The notes under the pieces were generated by a model that had not been told where the DNA came from, did no database searches, and worked only from the letters and a program-made list of their open reading frames with translations. Source: Stomorhina lunata (Eukaryota; Arthropoda; Insecta; Diptera; Rhiniidae). Taken from it: a stretch of DNA of 64,000 nt. The position numbers were made by a program, and so were the translations under genes. Positions 22,101-35,622 of this stretch are shown here, piece after piece; positions within the stretch are counted from its first letter, which is position 1; each line of letters starts with the position of its first letter. Location of the stretch: NCBI GenBank assembly GCA_933228675.1, contig OW121743.1:50433380-50497379 (forward strand), read 5' to 3'.

Positions 22101-22405
22101 ATAGTCAATTTTCGAAAAATTTCCTATAAATAGTCAATTTTCGAAAAATTTCCTATAAATAGTCAATTTTCGAAAAATTTCCTATAAATAGTCAATTTTC
22201 GAAAAATTTCCTATAAATAGTCAATTTTCGAAAAATTTCCTATAAATAGTCAATTTTCGAAAAATTTCCTATAAATAGACAATTTTCGAAAAATTTCCTA
22301 TAAATAGTCAATTTTGCGAAAAATTTCTGATAAATAGTCAATTTTTCGAAAAATTTCCCATAAATAGTCAATTTTCGAAAAATTTTCTATAAAAAGTCAA
22401 TTTTC
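19107..22405 (+). repeat. 29-bp satellite (Sat-2), right block
   Basis: About 113 units of the same 29-bp repeat continue in phase after the BEL insertion. A distinctive run of variant units (CACTTTTCG, then TTTTCAAAAAA, then TAAAAACTC, then ATTTGCTATAAA) occurs near 20041, 20592 and 21664, and also at 11308 left of BEL. The last ~20 units, up to about 22300, are the most uniform. The array ends at CAGTGAGCCAGCTCC, where DINE-like family A resumes. Confidence 0.95.
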
Positions 22406-22520
22406 AGTGAGCCAGCTCCTTTAGTTTAGGCGTTATCGTGATTTCAGCAGACAGACAGACAGACAGACGGACATCGCTTAATCGTCTTAGAATTTCATAA
22501 GGATTATGAAGGATATCGCT
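22406..22520 (+). mobile_element. DINE-like family A, copy A1, 3' part
   Basis: Reads GAGCCAGCTCCTTTAGTTTA, GGCGTTATCGTGATTTCA, (CAGA)5 and GGACATCGCTTAATCGTCTT. This matches 47950-48070 of the full family A copy. Together with 10643-10762 it brackets the satellite. Confidence 0.75.
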
Positions 22521-23937
22521 TCATAAAAAAACTGACCATGCGGTTATCAAAATCATCAAAAAGTTTGATCTTCCCTATTATACTAGTAAAAAAAAGTAAT
22601 AAAATTGTCCAATTTTGAGTATTTTTATTTATTTTGTATCCGTCAGTCTGTCTGTCGGAGTTTATTTATTCACTTGAGCATGTCCTAATAATGATTGATA
22701 TTCAATCTCTTATCAATTTATTGTCTTAAGTTCCTTTTTGTGGCTTTGTCTCGTTTGTGTTTAGTTTTTTGTTTGTCACAATAACTAGATTTGTCATTCA
22801 TTTATATTTCAGTCAATATTATCTTGTGATATTAATGTTTAAAAATCCAAATCCCTTAAATCAATATGATATTTCTTTTAATGCATAAGAACAAAATAGA
22901 CAATCTCATGAATTATTTATTTGTAGACGACGCTGTCGGTGTATTTGTGATGTCCCTGTTGGCCTTGCACATTTAAAGCAATAAAGCGCTAAATCAAAAA
23001 ATGTTATTTTGATAAAAACTTAATTTCAAATGTTTTTATGTATATTAACGCCGATTCACACCGAGAAACCAAATTACATATAAGGTTTCCTAAAATATTG
23101 AGAATTTCAAGTAATGACAGTATTCTGGCAAATCTGTTCTATAATATTGTATTGCGATTTGTGGGACATTTAATATTATTTCTTTTTCAATTTAAACTGA
23201 ATTGACAGGTGATTATGTAATGACAAATAATGTGCATTAATCGAAAATGATGAAATCTGCTAAAAACTGATAGTGGATCAAGATTAACTTGTACAAATGT
23301 ATTTCGTTGCTTTTGAAGATAAGTACAAAATTTTGTTATAATATATTTATTATACCCTACATCATCACAAGTGCTGATATATGCAAAGCATATTTCTACA
23401 CCTTTAAGTGTACAGATCGACACATAATGAATTTCTAAGTCATTTTCAGGATGTCCGTCCATCGTCACTTTTAAGATAATTAAATGAAAGTGAAGACATT
23501 GACTTGAATTTGTTTTAAATTAGCTGAAATTGATCCATAGTTTCAAGAATCTACCATAGATACTGGCTTTCTAAAATTGAAATTTTGGTAACATTTATTA
23601 AATTTAGAAGAAATATTGCTTCTTTAAAAAAAAATCACAGCTTTGCTTGATCCTTTAAAATACTTTCTTATATGTTGGTTATATGTTTTTGATATATACT
23701 ATCTTATTATTATGGCCTATATGGCCTGTTAAGGTCAAATGCAGAGCGTATTTTAGAAATCCAAGCCCTTTGATCTTGTGCGCATATTTCCCAATTTCAC
23801 AGGCCAAGCTTTAAAAGATTTTCCTCTACTTAGTCTTGTCATCGAAGTTTCTAACGACCTCTTCTAACATTAGGGGTGGCCATTTTTATTCTCATGTTTG
23901 GTTCCTAGGCCCGGAGAGATATATACTTCTCTATTTT
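22521..23937. other. AT-rich DNA, with a possible degenerate DINE-like fragment at 23350-23465
   Basis: No gene recognised. Around 23350 the sequence TATACCCTACATCATCACAA with GTGCTGATATATGCAAAGC and a later GATGTCCGTCCATCG resembles the start of family B, but it is too decayed for a firm call. Confidence 0.4.
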
Positions 23938-24007
23938 TATACCCACAATCAAAAAGAATGGGGGGTATATTGAGATTGTCATTCCGTTTGTAATTTCCAT
24001 AATTTCC

Positions 24008-24064
<57 letters not shown>

Positions 24065-24065
24065 T

Positions 24066-24098
<33 letters not shown>

Positions 24099-24108
24099 CC
24101 GTCTGTCC

Positions 24109-24175
<67 letters not shown>

Positions 24176-24204
24176 AGTCAGTCAGTCAGTCAGTCAGTCA
24201 GTCA

Positions 24205-24262
<58 letters not shown>

Positions 24263-24365
24263 CCGTCTGTCTGTCTGTCTGTCTCTCTGTCTGTCTGTCT
24301 GTCTGTTGAAATCACGATAAAGCCTAAACGAAGGAGCTGTCTGTCTGTCTGTCCGTCTGTCCGTC
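24008..24365. repeat. (GTCT)n array inside copy A2
   Basis: About 300 bp of GTCT units with a GTCA block at 24174-24206 and scattered GTCC units. The boundary segment TTGAAATCACGATAAAGCCT occurs twice (about 24305 and 24368) with a short GTCT run between, as if unequal exchange duplicated the array edge. Confidence 0.9.
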
Positions 24366-25328
24366 TGTTGAAATCACGATAAAGCCTGAACGAAAGGAGC
24401 TAGCTCACTGAAACTTAGTAGAAATATTCTTCATCTTTAAAAAAATTTTGGTATTGAACCTGGGCAAAATCGGTGAACATTTGACCATAGCTCCCGTATA
24501 ACCTCGTCTAGGCTAATCGCTTATTTGCTAATAAATGACAAATTATAACAGATGTGATGACAAAATTTGGTATCTAGAAGTTTTACATAAGCATTAGGCA
24601 GCATATAAAATTTCATCGAAATCGGTTCACATTTAACCATAGCTCCCATATAAAAAACTTACGGTAACAGCCTAAATTCCACCTGAAATTCACTTAAATG
24701 CCAATAAATGATAAACTGTAATAGCTTTGGGCACTCAATTTAGCACAAGGAAGTCTTATGCTAATGCCAGCCAGTGTGCAAAATTTTGGCACAATCGGTC
24801 ACCATTTGATATGGTCATATGGAAACACAAAAATACAAAAATAAAAGGGGGTTTATGTCCGTCTGTCCGTCAGATAAAAGCGCGATAACTCCTCAACTAC
24901 AAGAGCTAGAGAGACAAAATTGTACAAAAGCATTTTTGATATATAACAGAAGTTGTGTACTGAAAATGGGCGAAATCGATTCATATTTAGTTAGAGCTCC
25001 TATATAACCCCGCCAAGGGAATTACATGAATGCTGATAAATTGAATACAATTGTAATAGCTATGACGACTAAATTTAGAATAGAGAAGTTTTATGCAACT
25101 ATTGTTCAGTATATCAAATTTTATAGGAATCGGTCCATATTTGACTATAGCTTTCATATAAAAAACACTCCCGGAAACCAAAAAATATTTAGCAAGGACC
25201 AGTTAAAAGCTATTAAATTAGAAACTATGACAGCTATTGCCACTATGACAGCTATTGCCATAAGCTTTATATAAATACAAGCCAGTGTGTGAAATTTTGT
25301 TACAATCGGTCTATATTTGGCTATAATT

Positions 25329-25366
<38 letters not shown>
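25329..25366. repeat. (TA)n microsatellite
   Basis: About 38 bp of alternating TA within copy A2. Confidence 0.95.
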
Positions 25367-25367
<1 letters not shown>

Positions 25368-25660
25368 CATCCCCTTTTTTATATCTACAATCAAAAAGAT
25401 TCTGAGGTACAAGCAGCATAATAAGATTGTGTATATGGTATATGCATTAAGAACTCATAGCAAAATATATGGACCTGTCGTATTACTATCAACTTATTTA
25501 TCCTAACTAAATATTTAGCTAAACGAAAAGTATTTAACAACTTATTAATGTAAAATCATACCCGGTTACGATAACGAATTTTTTTCAAAGTAAATAAATA
25601 CTTGGGAAACCACTTACACCTTTTTGAATGTTGTATTATAAAGCTACTGCAACCGTAATG

Positions 25661-28076
25661 GCCAGTGCAAATTGTAGTAACTCGAAAACTGTATAACCGA
25701 TTTTAAAGATATGTAGCTTATCGGAAATCCCATTGTGTTTGCCCTAAGGACCAGTATCCACTTTTTGCAAAAGGGGGAATAAATAGCTTTAATTTTGCAA
25801 AAACTGAAAATTTTACAATTTTTTTTTTCGATTTAAACGCTATTTTTCAGATTTGGGGCCTGTGAGCTACGTGCTGACGTTGTCCAATTCGACTAAAATT
25901 TTGTGGGTGGAAGTTTCTCACCAAATCTCACAGTAATTCGACATGCACCCCTTGAAATTGGAAAATTTATTTTTTTCATACATTTGATAATGCGTATATC
26001 AAGCAAAAAACTAAAATTTTGTGAAAATGAGCGAATTCACTAAATTGTGAATAAATTCGAAAAAAATTGATCGATTTTTATGATCTCATTTTATTGCTAT
26101 TATATGTCGCTATGCGATAAAATGATAAATCTGGAAGTTTTTTGCCGTTATCGATTTTTCATGATTTTTTTAAAACAAAAATTTTCGCCATTTTTACGTA
26201 AAAAATATATTTTTTTCTTAAGTTTTTTATTATAACTCCGATACCATTGATCCGATTGAAACGCGATATATAGACGAATTAAAGGCTATGTAAATCTTAA
26301 TTTTTCTGATTTGATTTTATTAATATCGGACTAGTAGTTTTTGAGTTATCATTAATTATTTGAAGAAACGTCTAAAAAAAATTGCAATTAAAAAAAAAAA
26401 ATTAAAAAAAAAAAATTTTGCCATAGAATTTAAAAATTTTACCATTTTTGTACTAAGGTAGCCATGATACATCAAATGTATATAGTGGTTACTCGAGCAC
26501 ATTTTTGCTGTTGACCTGTGTAATTTTTACATAAAAATAATTGGTTTAATTCAGCACATCATGGCAACACTGGAAATATCAAAAATCCAATGTATAAATG
26601 TAATATCTACACTAGTAATACGAAATCCTCAAATTAAATAAAAAATGTCTATGTTTATAAAAGCAAAATGTATTATTGCCGATTTTTGTAAATTATACTA
26701 ATCCCTTTCGCGAAAAAATATCCGGATTTTTTTTAAATTTTATTTTATATTTTTTCTAACTGGGTATAAGTCTGTTCATGCTGTAAATTTCATCGCTGTA
26801 AATTTATTCCTCCTAGTTTTTTCCAATTTAACTATGGGCTCAAATCACTGTGCGATTGCTCGGATTAAAAAAAAAGATAATTTTATTGCCGATTTTATTT
26901 ACTTAGTTCAAGAAAATAAACAGTTTTCCAGCTACGCGAGTATTTATTTATTTATTTTATTTTTAAATAACGCTATATCTCGAAAACAAGAGCTTCACCC
27001 ATTTTCAATATCAAACTTTATCAAAATATGAGGTATACTCTTACCCAATATTGCTTCCCTATGTCCTTTTGTTAAGGGCACATAGTGTTTTGAAAATTAT
27101 TTTTGGTGTTGGCCAGCATAATTGAGATCTGGACTGTGATTTCGAGAAATTTTGATATATTATCTTACATTTTTTTTTGTAAAGATTTTAACCTTCAACT
27201 TTTTATTTTACTCAAGTAATGCAATAATTAATATTTCCATAAATTAAATAAGCCCAAAAATAACTAATTTGACAAATTCCTTATTCACCAAAATATGCAA
27301 TAACAAGTTCCAAATCAATTAAATTTATAGATTTCTTAACTATATCTGTGTATGTATTAGTAAAGTATTGATTTGAATTTTTCATGTACAAATGACATTT
27401 TAAATTTCCGGTATTTATTTATATATAAGTAAAAGCTTCAGTTGATTTTCAAAAAATATATTCAAAAGTTGGTAAACACAAAATATATTGATGATTTCAA
27501 AATACAATTATTTTAATGGAGCTCCATGTACCAAACTTGTAGAATAACTAAAACTTTGTAACGAAACTGAAATTGAATTTTGACTAACCAAAAGTGAAAG
27601 AGAAATATAAAAATAAATAAATCTAAAATGCAATAAAATTTCAACATCAAGGGACAGGGAATGAAAGAGTTGACTATAAAAAAAGAAAACTTGTTACAAT
27701 TTCTGCATAGCACCACAAACTAATAGTTTTATCGTAAAGAGTAGCTGTCAATCAAATAATCAGCATCACCGGAAATGAATGCAATTTCAATGTTTAGTGT
27801 CACATCGAATGATTTAAATGACACAAACATGTATAACATACTCGTATTTAAATAGTACATACAAACATACATCAATCTATAGTGAATGATTTTATATAAT
27901 TCGAGTATACAACCTATAATGTTTACATACCCAATGTGTGCTTTTTACTATTACATCCTTTGGAAGGTGTTAGTGTTTAAACAGTAGAATACACTGACAG
28001 AAATTTTTTATAATTTTTTCTTAAGTTGCAAAATGTTTGCAAACACTTATTTTTAATAATATTAAACCATTTTTAC
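25661..28076. other. AT-rich DNA without recognised genes
   Basis: 2.4 kb with many A and T homopolymers. No domain-bearing ORF, RNA gene or repeat family recognised. Parts such as 25690-26350 look like degenerate repeat DNA of unknown type. Confidence 0.45.
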
Positions 28077-28080
28077 ATAT

Positions 28081-28204
28081 GTGATCCGGTCTATGAAAAC
28101 AAAACTTCGAAAATATAGCTAATTTTTCAAAATTTTTAGCTAATTTTTCGAAATGTTGTTTCTGAGTCATAAAGCCACCTTTTCCCTTCTCATAGAACGG
28201 GTCA
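28081..28204. mobile_element. Small MITE candidate (124 bp)
   Basis: Imperfect inverted ends GTGATCCGGTCTATGA and TCATAGAACGGGTCAC, flanked by ATAT on both sides (28077-28080 and 28205-28208). Size and form suit a miniature inverted-repeat element. The flanking AT-rich tetramer is weak evidence of a target duplication. Confidence 0.5.
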
Positions 28205-28208
28205 CATA

Positions 28209-28544
28209 TAGAACGTTTATAGATTTTCTCTATGTACTTTTTTCCCCTAAAATATTTTTTTCACTATATACAAATAAGGATGTTTGAAAATATAAGCAAA
28301 AGAAACTGAAATTTGTTTGGAAGGATATTGAAAATTAGTAAACAAATTTAAAATTCAATGCAATTTGAAATATTCTCAATTAAAACTTAATTATTTATAT
28401 TTTTGTTTGTTTTGCAGAAAACAAATTAAATAAAGAACGGATGAGGAAAAAATGCATAGGAAAGTGCATACTTAGTAAGAATTTACAATATTATATTACC
28501 ACTTGAAATGTTGGTAACGAATTCATATATAAATACATAATTTC
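28209..28544. other. AT-rich spacer
   Basis: Nothing recognised. Confidence 0.45.
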
Positions 28545-28770
28545 CACGACATTGCAATTGGAACAATGGGTACCGATTCTATTTTTAGACTCCTAACACC
28601 GGCTCAAAACGGCGAACGCATATGTTAGAGAAGTTTTACATAACCTAATACTCAATAACAAGTTATGATTTTTGATTTAATTTTTCATGAGGGGTATGGC
28701 CGGGGATAAAACTTGGGACCTCTGGTATGCTAGGCGGATGATTAACCTGTTACACCACGGCGGTTCACTT
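28545..28770 (-). mobile_element. tRNA-derived SINE, copy 1
   Basis: On the minus strand the head reads GAACCGCCGTGGTGTAACAG, then CATCCGCCTAGCATACCAGA and a degenerate B box near 28695, followed by a body containing AGAATCGGTACCC. It pairs with the better-preserved plus-strand copy at 36607. Shared head plus shared body at two places shows a dispersed SINE family and not two tRNA genes. Confidence 0.7.
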
Positions 28771-28899
28771 TGGAAACAAGCCCCTTTGTTCTAAAATAGA
28801 TCCACTAAAAAGAGACTTCGGCAGTTAAGGGGATAAAAAGGGAAAACCATTGTTAAAATTAATTACTAAAATATTTGGACATTTGTTTAGTATTTTTTT

Positions 28900-29337
28900 T
28901 AATAAAGTACAAATAGGGCTAAAACAATCGCTGTTACAAAAATAAGGGGTCATAAATTAAGCATTAACATAAGACTTCCTTGTACTAAATTTAGTGGCCA
29001 TAGCTAGTATAGCTTAACATTAATTCGAGTTTAATGTATTTTAGTTACAATTTAGGCTGTTTTCGTAAATGTTTTGTATGGGAGCTATAGTTAAATGTAA
29101 ACCGCTTTCAATGAAATTTTATAGGCTGCCTAGTGCTTACGCGAAACTTTTGTATATTAAGTTTTATCATCATAGCCGTTATAATTTGGCATTTATAAGC
29201 AAATAAGCATTAAGCCTATGCGAGGTTGTACGGGAGCTATGGTCAAATGTAAACAGAAGAATATTTCCAAGAAATGAAGAATATTTCTGCTAAATTTCAG
29301 TGACCTATATTCTTTCATTGAAGCTTTATCATGCCGA
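28900..29337 (+). mobile_element. DINE-like family A fragment, copy A3
   Basis: Corresponds to 47590-48000 of the full copy: ACATAAGACTTCCTTGTAC, GGAGCTATAGTTAAATGTAA and GAGGTTGTACGGGAGCTATG. It ends where GACAGACGGACAGAC begins the long CAGA array. Confidence 0.65.
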
Positions 29338-30722
<1,385 letters not shown>

Positions 30723-30739
30723 TAGCTCATATTTTGGTC

Positions 30740-31112
30740 CAAGAAGGATCCTTATTCTTTTTGGGTGAAATCGGATTACTATTTCGGGTACCTCCCATAG
30801 GGATGCCTTCCCGGAATATAGTTTTTAGTGCTTTACAGCCACACATTTGGATGTATTCCAACAATATTTGGCACAAATATTAGTAACAAAATTTAGTATC
30901 AATCGGTATACAATGACCCTAGCTCCATGATCAGGCCCTTAGCCGGAAATGATATAAATCTCGAAATTTTGAAAAAATTGCACATAGTATATGTGTGTAT
31001 GTCTCTAAGACTTAAGGAAAACTTGTTTAATTGTTGGTCCATATTTGACCTTAGTAGTGAAGGGTATGATATTGTCGGGCTTGACCGACTATAGCTTTTC
31101 TTACTTGTTTAT
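30740..31112 (+). mobile_element. DINE-like family B fragment (3' half)
   Basis: Contains GGGTACCTCCCATAGG and ends GTGAAGGGTATGATATTGTC, then GGGCTTGACCGACTATAG and TTCTTACTTGTT, the family B 3' end with its hairpin. The array to its left is joined to a family A fragment on the other side. Confidence 0.7.
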
Positions 31113-31640
31113 ATGGGAGCTATGGCTGCAGGAAACTACTCTGTTATAAATTAAGTTTTCATAGCTATTACAAGTGTATTCAAATTTTTAATAATAATTA
31201 AAATTATTAAAGAACTTATTAATTGTTATTTATTGCAAATTTAATATTATTTAGGTTATGATTTTAAAAACTTGCTGTGAATTTCTAAAAAAGGAGTTTC
31301 AATAAATAAGATAAGTGTTAAAAAAAATAATACACAAATTTTTCAATATGTAAAATTTGTAAAATTTTGTTCGTCTAGCTCTTTTCGTTAAGGCGCTTTC
31401 TTTTGACGAATATTAACCCCCTATCTTTTTGGTATTTTTGTGTTTCCAAAAGTTATTATATGGGGGCTATATTGACCGATTGTGACAAAATTTTGCAAAT
31501 TGTCTTGCATTGACTTGATTTAGCCCAATTTCAGTATCAAAATTTTGCAAGAAAGAGTGAATATTTTTGTAGAATTTCAATAAACTAGCCCTCTTTGTTC
31601 TGGCCCTATCGTGCCGACTACGGACAGACGGACAGACAGA
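31113..31640 (+). mobile_element. DINE-like family A fragments, copy A4
   Basis: Segments matching family A interior: TATGGGAGCTATGGCTG at 31111, and 31430-31640 with TTTTTGTGTTTCC, TTGTGACAAAATTTTGCA and GACGGACAGACAG. The part between (31190-31370) is too degenerate to align by eye. Confidence 0.5.
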
Positions 31641-32979
31641 TAGAGACCAACTGTTCAGCTGACCAGACATTTCCTGGTCTTCTGTTTCAAAATTATTACT
31701 TTTGAATAGCTCAAAGCATCGTTTACGGTTGAATTTTGGCCGTAAGCTTCGATGACATTCAACAGCTGTTTCCTTCAAATGAATGACTTCCATTCAAAAC
31801 ATTTTTTTAGGTACAAAATTCGACATTATTATTTGGTGTCTATCAAATTGTAATGAGAGATGTTTACCCCAAAAACGCAAATATTTCTGAAAATAATTCC
31901 TTTGTCTTGTCTTTATATCAGCTAAGGGCAAACAATTCTTTTGCTATAACTAGGTTTAGGCAAATAAATTCTGCCGGCACATGTACACGAAACACAACAA
32001 TTATAAAAAGCTTAAAATTACTTTAACGCTCCAGATTCGTACAAATTGTCCCCAAAAAATTCTATCATTCGCTATGAAATACAGTTGATGAAGCGAGAAC
32101 ACATACGGAATTTTATACTAGTATAATCGCAAATTTGCATATGTATTAGTGCCCTTCACTGCTTTATGTATATTAAAGAACAATATAATTAAGGTTAACT
32201 GATGCAGGCGATTCTTAATTATCTCAAAATTCGAGTTAATATGTATATAAGTATATATAATATCCTTGCAAGATGCATGTGTATGTACGATAAAATGTGT
32301 CTACATATTTGCATGTGAATACAATTTTTATTTCATTTGGAGAAATACAAAGAATATTTTATGAGTTCCAAGAAATAACACTTTGAATCATGCAATCAAA
32401 TATACAAAATATAAAAGACACTACATTCATTCACATGCATTCATATATGTACATTAGACTGGTCCTTATTTTACTACAACTAAATAAAAGTTTAGAAATA
32501 CTTTTATAGGACAAAGTTGTATAATTTGAATGTTTGTGAAATTTGTCCATTTTTCTTGGTGCGAGACTAATATTAATAGTTTTGAAGCAAAAAGAATTAG
32601 TGTTCCGGGTACCTTCTATAGAACTCAATAGAGGGTTTTTTCCAGGAATATGGATTTTGGTGGTTAGCAGCCAAAAGACAAATCTTCAGAAGTCATTTAA
32701 ATATAACGAAAATCAAAAAACGTTTATAAAAATATACAATACATTAATCTATATGGAAAGTTTTTCAAAATTGATTATATTTGACCTTAGAAGTCCTATT
32801 CCGAGGCCGCTTCCAAAATAAGAAAGACATACTAAAATTTCAAGAACTTTTTGATGTGATACAAAAAGAATAAGCACAGTTATATTTCTCATCCATTATC
32901 AAAATTCCAAATTGTTAAAATAGGGACTGATATAATATGTATTTATGTCCATAAATGCATTTATTTGTATTTGTATGTG
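31641..32979. other. AT-rich DNA, no gene recognised
   Basis: Some short open frames occur but none shows a known domain or coding bias. Confidence 0.45.
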
Positions 32980-32981
32980 TA

Positions 32982-33711
32982 CACTCAGAATATTATGTAA
33001 GTAAAATTAACGTAAAATGTAATTTGAAATGAATGAATATTCATTTAAAAACCGGTCAACTGATTTTTCATTCAAATTCAATAAATATTTCATTTAAATT
33101 TAACTGACAAATATTTAAACTACATTTTCAGTTTTAAAAACGGAATATTCAGTTGTTTTCAAAAAAATTACTGACAAAAATTTAAACTACATTTTTAGTA
33201 TAAAAAACGGAAATTTTCATTTATTTTTAAAAAATTGAATGGTAAAAAACTAAGTAAAATTTCCATAAAACGGACAATTTTCATTTGTTTTTGTAATTAA
33301 CGTAATATAAAAGACAAAACCATAAAAAGGTTATATCCTTTAAGGCATCAAAAAACCAAACAGACAAAACAAAGTTTGTTGTTTGCTTAGGCCATGCCCC
33401 GTGATAGGCGGCCAATATTATAAAAAGTTTCTTCAATAAGCAAACCTAAGATACTTAAGGAAAAACAATAATTAAACAAATACGAATTATATTTGATACA
33501 ATAATTGAAAAAATTTTTAAAAACTAAACAACTGATATTTTCAAATGTTACGGACTTTCAGTATTTTTTTGTAGGTTGTTTTTTTAACAAATGTATAAAT
33601 ATGTTAAAAATCAATTTTCATGTAAATTTAAATGAATATTCATTTGAAAACAACATAACCGAAAATTTCCTAAACAACATACAATCAGTTACTGTAATAA
33701 TTTCCTGAGTG
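32982..33711 (+). mobile_element. 730-bp TA-flanked MITE, copy 2
   Basis: Exactly the same length as copy 1 (5728-6457) but in the opposite orientation, with ends CACTCAG and CTGAGTG and TA flanks (32980-32981, 33712-33713). The two copies are similar throughout, with scattered substitutions and few or balanced indels. Confidence 0.87.
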
Positions 33712-33713
33712 TA

Positions 33714-34327
33714 TGTATAAATGTTCATGGTATATTTCTGTGAGTGTTGCATAAACAATAGTGACATCAGATGTTGTCAGTGGTAACACCAATGTATGAA
33801 AATAAATGTTATTGTCAACATATGACATGATACATATCATATGAGAATCATTCATATAAAATACAAAGCTTTACTTAAACTCCAAGCACAATGGAAATAA
33901 TTAAGCTAAAAAGATATGAAAAAGTGACTTGATTAACAGAACTTTCGCTTAATATTTGGAAAAGTTTAATAAAAGTTAAAAGCTCTTAAAAATGTTAATA
34001 TTTGAAATATTCTTTAATAAATTTTAAAGTAAAAGCCTTAAATTATGACAAATCAATCATTGATCCCAATGTGCATTTAATTAATGTTATTAATTTACAT
34101 ACAATACAAACAAATTTGATATAAAATATTAATGTGAATATATTTTGTACTAGTTTTGTTTGTGAAATGCTTTAAATTTTAAAATTAAAATACAATATTA
34201 ATTGATTGAATTGAATGGTTTTATAAATTGAAATTTTTACTTCATCACCTGCATGCGATATCTGTTTAAGTTATTTCTACATATTTATAGTGGCATTGAT
34301 AAACATTTTCTGATTATTAATATCATA
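33714..34327. other. AT-rich spacer
   Basis: No feature recognised. Confidence 0.45.
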
Positions 34328-34329
34328 TA

Positions 34330-35620
34330 AAGAGTGTTCTAAAAAAAATATGCATTTACTATTTTAGACAAAATTTATCCATAGTGCAAGAAATAATTTA
34401 TTTTTTGATCAAGTTAGTTTCTATAGATATGTCAGATACTATTATTTTAAGAATTATTAATTTTCAATAGTTATTTCAATCAAAATGGACTGCGAAAAAA
34501 AAGTTCGTGAAAATATAATTAAAACTTTTCAAAAAAATCCGTCATGGACTTTTAAAAAAATAGCTAAAAATTTGAAAGTTGACCCTCGAACGGTTTCAAT
34601 GCTCAGGTATAAGGAAAACCTGAGCATTGAAAGAAAACCTGGATCAGGGAGGAAAAAAGGTCCTACAGATATTGGTAAGGCAAAAGAAGTCGAGCGACTC
34701 TTTCGAAGAGCGCCTAACACTTCTTTAAGAAAAGCAGCTCGTACGGTGAAATGTTCTACGAATTTTGCACATAGAGTCAAAGCTTATGCTGGACTGAAGA
34801 CATACAAAGTCCAAAAGGTTCCAGATCGCAATGCTATAAAGAACTTAGAAGCAAAAAAACGAGCGAAAAAATTGAAGTCTGATTTTATAAATAAATACAC
34901 CTGTTGTGTGATGGATGATGAAACATACGTACTGGCAGACTTTTCTCAACTTCCTGGTCAAGATTTTTATGTTGCTGATAAACGGGCCAATGTTCGGCAA
35001 GAGTTTCGCACAAAAAAACAAACAAAATTCCCTAAGAAGTTTCTCGTGTGGCAAGCTATTTGCAGTTGTGGCAAAAGAAGTAAAGTATTTGTGGCATCTG
35101 GCACAATAAATACAGAAATTTATATAATGGAGTGCCTACAAAAACGGTTGTTACCCTTTTTAAGAGAGCACAGAGTGACTACATTTTTTTGGCCCGATTT
35201 GGCATCATGCCATTTTGAAAAAAAGGCACTTGAGTGGTACTCAAAGAATAATGTCATTTTTGTACCACGAGAGGCAAATCCAACTAACTGTCCAGAACTT
35301 CGGCCTGTGGAAAGGTATTGGTCTCTGGTAAAAAAGGAATTGAAGAACACAGGAAAGATTTCCAAGAACATGTCCGATTTTAAGCGCAGGTGGAACACAT
35401 GCTCCAAAAAGGTATCAGAAGCAACTGTAAAATCTTTAATGGGAGGGTTTCCGAAAAAAGTCTATAATTTTGCAAAACCCGAGTACTAAGTAAACATTTT
35501 TATGCTAAATGATTTTGTATAATATGTCATTATATTTGCGTATTTTGTAGAGTTTTTATATTAAAAGGTTTGATTTTTATTTAAGAAAATCCAACTACAA
35601 ATTTTATTTAGAGCACTCTT
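34330..35620 (+). mobile_element. Tc1/mariner DD37E-type transposon, copy 1
   Basis: 1291 bp between TA dinucleotides (34328-34329 and 35621-35622). Ends are imperfect inverted repeats AAGAGTGTTCT and AGAGCACTCTT. It carries one transposase ORF spanning most of the element. A second, damaged copy is at 58364-59695. The same ends and flanking TA at both places confirm the boundaries. Confidence 0.93.
34485..35489 (+). CDS. Tc1/mariner transposase (DD37E type)
   Basis: 334 residues, a normal length for this superfamily. The N-terminal ~110 residues form the paired helix-turn-helix DNA-binding domain, with the linker RKPGSGRKKG near 51-59. The catalytic domain has MDDETYV (Asp 145), FFWPDLASCH (Asp 238) and NCPELRPVERYW (Glu 276). 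There are 37 residues between the second Asp and the Glu, giving DD37E, a spacing known from insect elements such as mosquito ITmD37E. The protein would cut and paste its own element at TA. The ORF is open, but residues about 37-42 differ from what the other copy implies: a local template-switch event has made the first DNA-binding domain two codons shorter (34597-34629). Activity is therefore uncertain. Confidence 0.92.
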   Translation: MDCEKKVRENIIKTFQKNPSWTFKKIAKNLKVDPRTVSMLRYKENLSIERKPGSGRKKGPTDIGKAKEVERLFRRAPNTSLRKAARTVKCSTNFAHRVKAYAGLKTYKVQKVPDRNAIKNLEAKKRAKKLKSDFINKYTCCVMDDETYVLADFSQLPGQDFYVADKRANVRQEFRTKKQTKFPKKFLVWQAICSCGKRSKVFVASGTINTEIYIMECLQKRLLPFLREHRVTTFFWPDLASCHFEKKALEWYSKNNVIFVPREANPTNCPELRPVERYWSLVKKELKNTGKISKNMSDFKRRWNTCSKKVSEATVKSLMGGFPKKVYNFAKPEY

Positions 35621-35622
35621 TA

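Larger units (their letters stand above)
23938..25660 (-). mobile_element. DINE-like family A, copy A2
   Basis: Reverse-orientation copy. It begins TTATACCCACAATCAAAAAG (the family 3' end) and proceeds through an expanded GTCT array, the repeated 'CATTTGACCATAGCTCCC' type segments, a TA microsatellite, and the segment ACCGTAATGGCC near 25655 that corresponds to the family's 5' third. The 5' hairpin end is not seen. Non-coding. Confidence 0.7.

Noticed and set aside
10763..22405. Possible CRISPR array (29-bp repeats)
   Set aside because: The units are directly adjacent with no unique spacers, and the sequence is eukaryotic; this is a satellite.
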